In this document: piece by piece, positions 60,783 to 64,000 of the stretch
Position numbering within the stretch: position 1 is the stretch's first letter
Layout: each line of letters starts with the position of its first letter
Assembly (NCBI RefSeq): GCF_001437425.1
Contig: NZ_JQCD01000024.1
Span: 346,120 to 410,119, forward strand
Direction of reading: 5' to 3'
DNA length: 64,000 nt
Source: Weissella minor
GTDB lineage: Bacteria > Bacillota > Bacilli > Lactobacillales > Lactobacillaceae
Position numbers and translations under genes: made by a program
Notes under the pieces: generated by a model
What the model was told of the DNA's origin: nothing
The model's database searches: none
Seen by the model: the letters and a program-made list of their open reading frames with translations, nothing else

Positions 60783-61831
60783 GACTGCCTCTTTCCTTGT
60801 TTCAACATGTCCGCTAGCTGTGCAACACTGTCGTCAAATACAGGTAATGTACCTGTCTGTTCTGCCTTTTCAACTGTTGCAACAACAAAATCATTAAATG
60901 GGGTATCAATATTGTGCTCATCCCCTGTTTTAACAATGACTCCGTTAATGTCATGCACTTCAGTTTTACGACCCTTTTCTAAGTCTTGCAACATGCTGGC
61001 TTTTAAACCAAAACTAGGTGTCATGATACTACGTACCAAAGCAATTTGGTCATCAGTAAATCCAGCAGCTGGTTTCTTCAAGTAGTCGAAGTTTTTATCT
61101 CCAATGTTATCAAATGTAATGCCATCAGCAGCACCAGCTTCCAAACCTTCGTTCATAATACTTAGAATGGCTTGAATTCCAATATCATTGTTGGCAACAT
61201 CACCGAATGTTGAATTTGTGGCAGCTGAAAGACCGCTAAATGAAGCATTGATTAGGAGTTTTGACCATTTTGTTCCAATCAAATTATCTGAGATAACGGT
61301 TTCTCCAACATTATCCATGACGGCTTTAATGTCTTCGATTCGTTCTGTATCACGTCCATCAAGTTCCCCAATCTTAAAGGCAAATTCTTTGAATCGATCA
61401 TAAACAGTTGTTAATTCAGACTTTCCAGCGCCTTGGGCTGTCGCTCCAAATTCAACTGCCCCAGCAACGATATTTTTTTCAGGTAATTGTGTGGCGATAA
61501 ATTTTTCAGGTACACCATTTTGGAGAGAAACGAGCGTTCCGTCATCAGCTAAAATGGTTTTAATTTTTGCTAATACTGAATCATTGAAAATTTGCTTGGT
61601 TAATAAGAAAATAATGTCAAATTTACCTTCAAGGTCATCAGGTGTTGATGCTTTAACCGGTATCGTAATGTCAGTTGTTCCGACAACGTGTGCACCTTGT
61701 GTATTCAATGTATCAACATTTTCTTGCCAGACGTCAACTAAGGTTACGTCTAAACCTGCTTGAGATAAAAAGGCACCAATGACGGTCCCTAAAGATCCAG
61801 CTCCGTAAACTGCAATGCGCTTGTTATCCAT
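60779..61831 (-). CDS. 2-dehydropantoate 2-reductase family oxidoreductase (PanE-like)
   Basis: 350 residues, slightly longer than PanE (about 300). N-terminal NADP site IAVYGAGSLGTVIGAFL. The catalytic Lys lies in GTKWSKLLINASFSGLSA, and KGRKTEVHDINGVIV is in the C-terminal domain. In lactic acid bacteria PanE-like enzymes often serve as D-hydroxyisocaproate-type 2-keto-acid reductases. Coupled to the ADC-like gene; no other pantothenate gene nearby. Confidence 0.82.
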   Translation of the reverse strand: MDNKRIAVYGAGSLGTVIGAFLSQAGLDVTLVDVWQENVDTLNTQGAHVVGTTDITIPVKASTPDDLEGKFDIIFLLTKQIFNDSVLAKIKTILADDGTLVSLQNGVPEKFIATQLPEKNIVAGAVEFGATAQGAGKSELTTVYDRFKEFAFKIGELDGRDTERIEDIKAVMDNVGETVISDNLIGTKWSKLLINASFSGLSAATNSTFGDVANNDIGIQAILSIMNEGLEAGAADGITFDNIGDKNFDYLKKPAAGFTDDQIALVRSIMTPSFGLKASMLQDLEKGRKTEVHDINGVIVKTGDEHNIDTPFNDFVVATVEKAEQTGTLPVFDDSVAQLADMLKQGKRQS

Positions 61832-62144
61832 TTTTTTATGCCTAGCCTTTATTATTTTTTACTAACTTCTTATTAGTGTTGAGGAATGTTAGTCGCAATA
61901 GCTTAAACGAATAATAAAACTTTTAAAATTTTTAAAATAAAATCCAAAAAGTTAAAATATTCACAAAAATAAAAACGTACAAAAACGTTTATATGATTTT
62001 CAAAAGCTTGATAGCTAGGTAATGTTATTGAAAAATCTTTACTAAAAGAGATGGTAACAGCGTGATAATCTCTAATAAAAACTTTGAAAGTATTATTTAT
62101 CACAAATGTATTTATTTGTATGATTAGTGCATTTTGGCGACAAA
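61832..62144. other. AT-rich intergenic region without a gene
   Basis: Very AT-rich, with poly-A/T tracts and an AAACGT...ACGTTT repeat around 61970-61990. An open frame on the minus strand (about 61903-62103) lacks a ribosome site and a convincing protein composition. It contains the promoter side of the PanE-like gene; nothing else can be named. Confidence 0.5.
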
Positions 62145-62516
62145 TTATGTTAATTCACACCATTGTAAGTCATCGATTAAAATTCGTGCGTTGCCAATGG
62201 CGATTTCATTATCTAAATAACCGTTAACAAGTCCCCGCTCAATTGGTGCATAAACACCTAGTTCTGACTTCCCCTTTAATTGGTAAAGGATGGGTTTTGA
62301 TTCAGTATACGCATGAAATAATATTTCTGAAATTGTCGCCATATCTAATGGTGGCATTTCTTTTTGATTTCGCAAATTTGCAGCTGATTGTTCATGTTTG
62401 GCAACATCTTCAGTATGATCTGACAGATAAAAGCCTTGCCATTTAACCATTCCGCGGTCATTATAATCATTCTTGAAGAAGCGCTCAGCAAGTTTAAATG
62501 GGTCTTCATCATCCAT
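62145..62516 (-). CDS. YolD-like protein paired with a UmuC-type polymerase
   Basis: 123 residues from ATG 62516, eight bases after GGAGG; it overlaps the polymerase stop by eight bases. It has the YolD-like pattern DRGMVKWQGFYLSDH near 30 and a long helical middle. YolD-like proteins are found almost always beside UmuC/UvrX-type genes in Firmicutes and phages and are thought to take the place of UmuD. Confidence 0.82.
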   Translation of the reverse strand: MDDEDPFKLAERFFKNDYNDRGMVKWQGFYLSDHTEDVAKHEQSAANLRNQKEMPPLDMATISEILFHAYTESKPILYQLKGKSELGVYAPIERGLVNGYLDNEIAIGNARILIDDLQWCELT

Positions 62517-63816
62517 AAGCATTACCTCCATTATGTCCACCAACTAACCCTGCCCGTTCAATCATGGTTCCACCATCTATTTTTGAACTTGATTTAACGA
62601 TTGCTGTTAAACCAAATTTATGACGGATTTGATCAATAGTCGTATCAACCTGTTGTTGTTTCATATCTTGTTCAACTGGGACAAATAAATCTAACTGTGA
62701 GCCAAAGTCTGTGCTTAATTTTCCAACAGAAACACCGATATGACGAATAATTTGCTGGTCATAATGTTGGTCAAATATTATTTCAAGGGCCTGTACAATT
62801 TTATGAGATTGATTGGTTGAATCGATTTTCATTTGGGCGGAAAATCCCGGCATTTGTTCACATAAAGCTGAACCAATTGATAATGATACAACCCCACAGG
62901 TTTGATTTTTATGTCTTAAACGTGAAGCGACTTGTTCACCAATTTCACGAATAACGTTTTTAATTTCTTGTGTTCGTGCATAATCACGCGGTAAAACTTG
63001 GCTATTCGAAAGATTAGTTGCTTTGGGTTGATATTTATTAGCAATGATACTTCGGTCAACGCCCCAAGCTAAGGCGTATAATTCAGTTCCACGAATGCCT
63101 AATTTTTCCTGTAATTTATAGGGATTATAAAATGCCAGATCATGCATTGAATAAATCCCTAGTTTATTTAAGCTTTTAGCTGTGCGCTGACCAATTGACC
63201 AGACATCTGATAGATTTGTAATCGGCCACAACTTTTGTGGGATACTGTCATAGTCCCATTGGCTAATCAAACTATGATTATGTTTAGCTTCGAGATCTAA
63301 TGCTAGTTTCGCCATGACCGGATTATCACCAATCCCCACCGTGAGGTAAATGCCTAATTTGTGTTTGACCTCTAATTGAATGATTCGTGCTAATTTAGGC
63401 ATTGTTAAATCGTTACCGTAAACACTTTTTAGGTAAGACCAAGATGGTGTGATATCCAATAGTGATTCATCAATGGAGTATAATTGATGGTCTTCTTCAG
63501 CAACGAACTCTTTAAAGATATCATTGACTTTCTTATTCATCGCAATATAATGATTCATTCGTGGTTCAACCATAATTAACCGGCTGTCTTCAGGGATATC
63601 CCGTTTACGCATGACATTAGTAATCCCTAATTCTTGTTTAGCACGAGGTGAAGATGCTAAAACTAAACCACCATTTGTATTTTCAGCCTGGCTAATAACC
63701 ACTAACATGGCTGTTAATGGATTAAGCCCTAATGCAACGCATTCACAACTTGCATAAAAGCTTTTAGAATCGATCATCATAATTTTTCGATGTGGTTCAT
63801 GTTCTGTTGGTTTCAT
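62509..63816 (-). CDS. Y-family DNA polymerase (UmuC/UvrX-like)
   Basis: 435 residues. Palm motifs: MMIDSKSFYASCECVALG (first catalytic Asp) and LYSIDESLLDITP (second acidic pair). Then the helix-hairpin-helix region SDVWSIGQRTAKSLNKLGIYSMHDLA and a little-finger domain with LPRDYARTQEIKNVI. It performs translesion synthesis under DNA damage. Ribosome site GAGGTG. No clear LexA (GAAC-N4-GTTC) box was found upstream. Confidence 0.92.
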   Translation of the reverse strand: MKPTEHEPHRKIMMIDSKSFYASCECVALGLNPLTAMLVVISQAENTNGGLVLASSPRAKQELGITNVMRKRDIPEDSRLIMVEPRMNHYIAMNKKVNDIFKEFVAEEDHQLYSIDESLLDITPSWSYLKSVYGNDLTMPKLARIIQLEVKHKLGIYLTVGIGDNPVMAKLALDLEAKHNHSLISQWDYDSIPQKLWPITNLSDVWSIGQRTAKSLNKLGIYSMHDLAFYNPYKLQEKLGIRGTELYALAWGVDRSIIANKYQPKATNLSNSQVLPRDYARTQEIKNVIREIGEQVASRLRHKNQTCGVVSLSIGSALCEQMPGFSAQMKIDSTNQSHKIVQALEIIFDQHYDQQIIRHIGVSVGKLSTDFGSQLDLFVPVEQDMKQQQVDTTIDQIRHKFGLTAIVKSSSKIDGGTMIERAGLVGGHNGGNAYG

Positions 63817-63838
63817 GATATCACCTCAAATTTAAATT

Positions 63839-63862
63839 AACTAAAATGTTGTATAATTAGTT
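63839..63862 (-). promoter_or_regulatory. Inverted repeat at the polymerase promoter
   Basis: AACTAA and TTAGTT stand 12 bases apart around a TATACAAC-like -10 on the minus strand; a possible operator for a non-LexA damage regulator. Confidence 0.35.
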
Positions 63863-63901
63863 TAAACCTAATTTGGGTGAAAAAACAAGCTTTATTTAAC
63901 A

Positions 63902-63932
63902 AAAAAGACCAATCAATTTGATTGGTCTTTAA
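63902..63932. terminator. Terminator at the right end
   Basis: AAAGACCAATCA-ATTT-TGATTGGTCTTT; it lies just after the stop of the gene cut by the window edge. Confidence 0.92.
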
Positions 63933-63937
63933 TCGGC

Positions 63938-64000
63938 TTATTTGCTTGTAATATAGTCTAACAATGTATACATGACTTGCTGGTTAACATCAAAATCAAC
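63938..64000 (-). CDS. 3' end of an unidentified gene
   Basis: The last 20 residues (VDFDVNQQVMYTLLDYITSK) end in TAA six bases before a strong terminator. Too short to assign. Confidence 0.6.
   Translation of the reverse strand, partial: VDFDVNQQVMYTLLDYITSK

Noticed and set aside
61903-62103. 66-residue open frame on the minus strand
   Set aside because: Very AT-rich, no ribosome site, Phe/Ile/Asn composition of non-coding DNA.
63817-63890. LexA box at the Y-family polymerase gene
   Set aside because: No GAAC-N4-GTTC-like site; only a weaker AACTAA/TTAGTT repeat.
1-64000. CRISPR arrays, tRNA/rRNA genes, intact insertion sequences
   Set aside because: No regularly spaced short repeats outside coding repeats, no cloverleaf or rRNA-like segments and no intact transposase with terminal repeats were found by eye.

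Overview
The window looks like a chromosomal segment of a heterofermentative lactic acid bacterium of the Lactobacillaceae, probably the Leuconostoc/Weissella/Oenococcus side. The grounds are low to moderate GC, strong GGAGG-type ribosome sites, sortase-anchored surface proteins, cre-controlled nucleoside catabolism, a malolactic enzyme very like that of Oenococcus, and many intrinsic terminators. Genus is an inference. I saw no rRNA, tRNA, CRISPR array, intact insertion sequence or prophage.

Layout. 1-3.5 kb: the 3' part of a large repeat-built LPXTG surface protein, a decayed copy of its 3' end, and a membrane-anchored phosphodiester glycosidase. 3.6-4.4 kb: a PrsW-like membrane protease. 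4.8-17.9 kb: a complete purine operon, purE-K-C-S-Q-L-F-M-N-H-D followed by fhs, which supplies formyl-tetrahydrofolate for the two transformylase steps. 18-19.3 kb: a lone ribB and a small membrane protein. 19.6-23.9 kb: deoC-deoB-deoD-pdp, (deoxy)nucleoside salvage with two cre sites. 23.9-26.5 kb: divergent LysR regulator and malolactic enzyme. 26.6-28.5 kb: MarR regulator and 14-TM drug efflux pump with an unusual nested operator/hairpin. 28.7-33.7 kb: envelope genes (membrane glycosyltransferase, small anchored protein, hexapeptide acetyltransferase, TarM-like glycosyltransferase). 34-36.5 kb: Crp/Fnr regulator, quinone-reductase-like flavoprotein, a candidate small membrane peptide and gene debris. 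36.5-41.9 kb: a probable 2-ketogluconate (kgu-type) operon with a divergent LacI regulator.

42-55 kb is the most interesting part. It holds a second-type RsgA GTPase, a MerR-controlled redox/stress operon, a TarM-like glycosyltransferase pair, an Msr(D)-like ABC-F ATPase with an MFS pump, a MarR/flavoprotein pair, a second sortase substrate and a Mef(A)-like pump. The RsgA-like, ABC-F and Mef-like genes each have a long 5' leader with short candidate leader peptides and competing hairpins, the hallmark of antibiotic-sensing attenuation. 55-56.7 kb: an amino-acid permease preceded by a textbook ribosome-mediated transcription attenuator, whose 21-residue leader peptide has six threonines in nine residues. 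56.8-64 kb: YbjQ, a GNAT gene broken by a 13-bp tandem duplication, a TetR-controlled YhgE/Pip-like exporter, an ADC/PanE-like pair, a YolD-like/UmuC-type polymerase pair and the 3' end of one more gene.

All assignments come from reading motifs and remembered family features; no database search was run. Leader-peptide and attenuator models are inferences from sequence complementarity.
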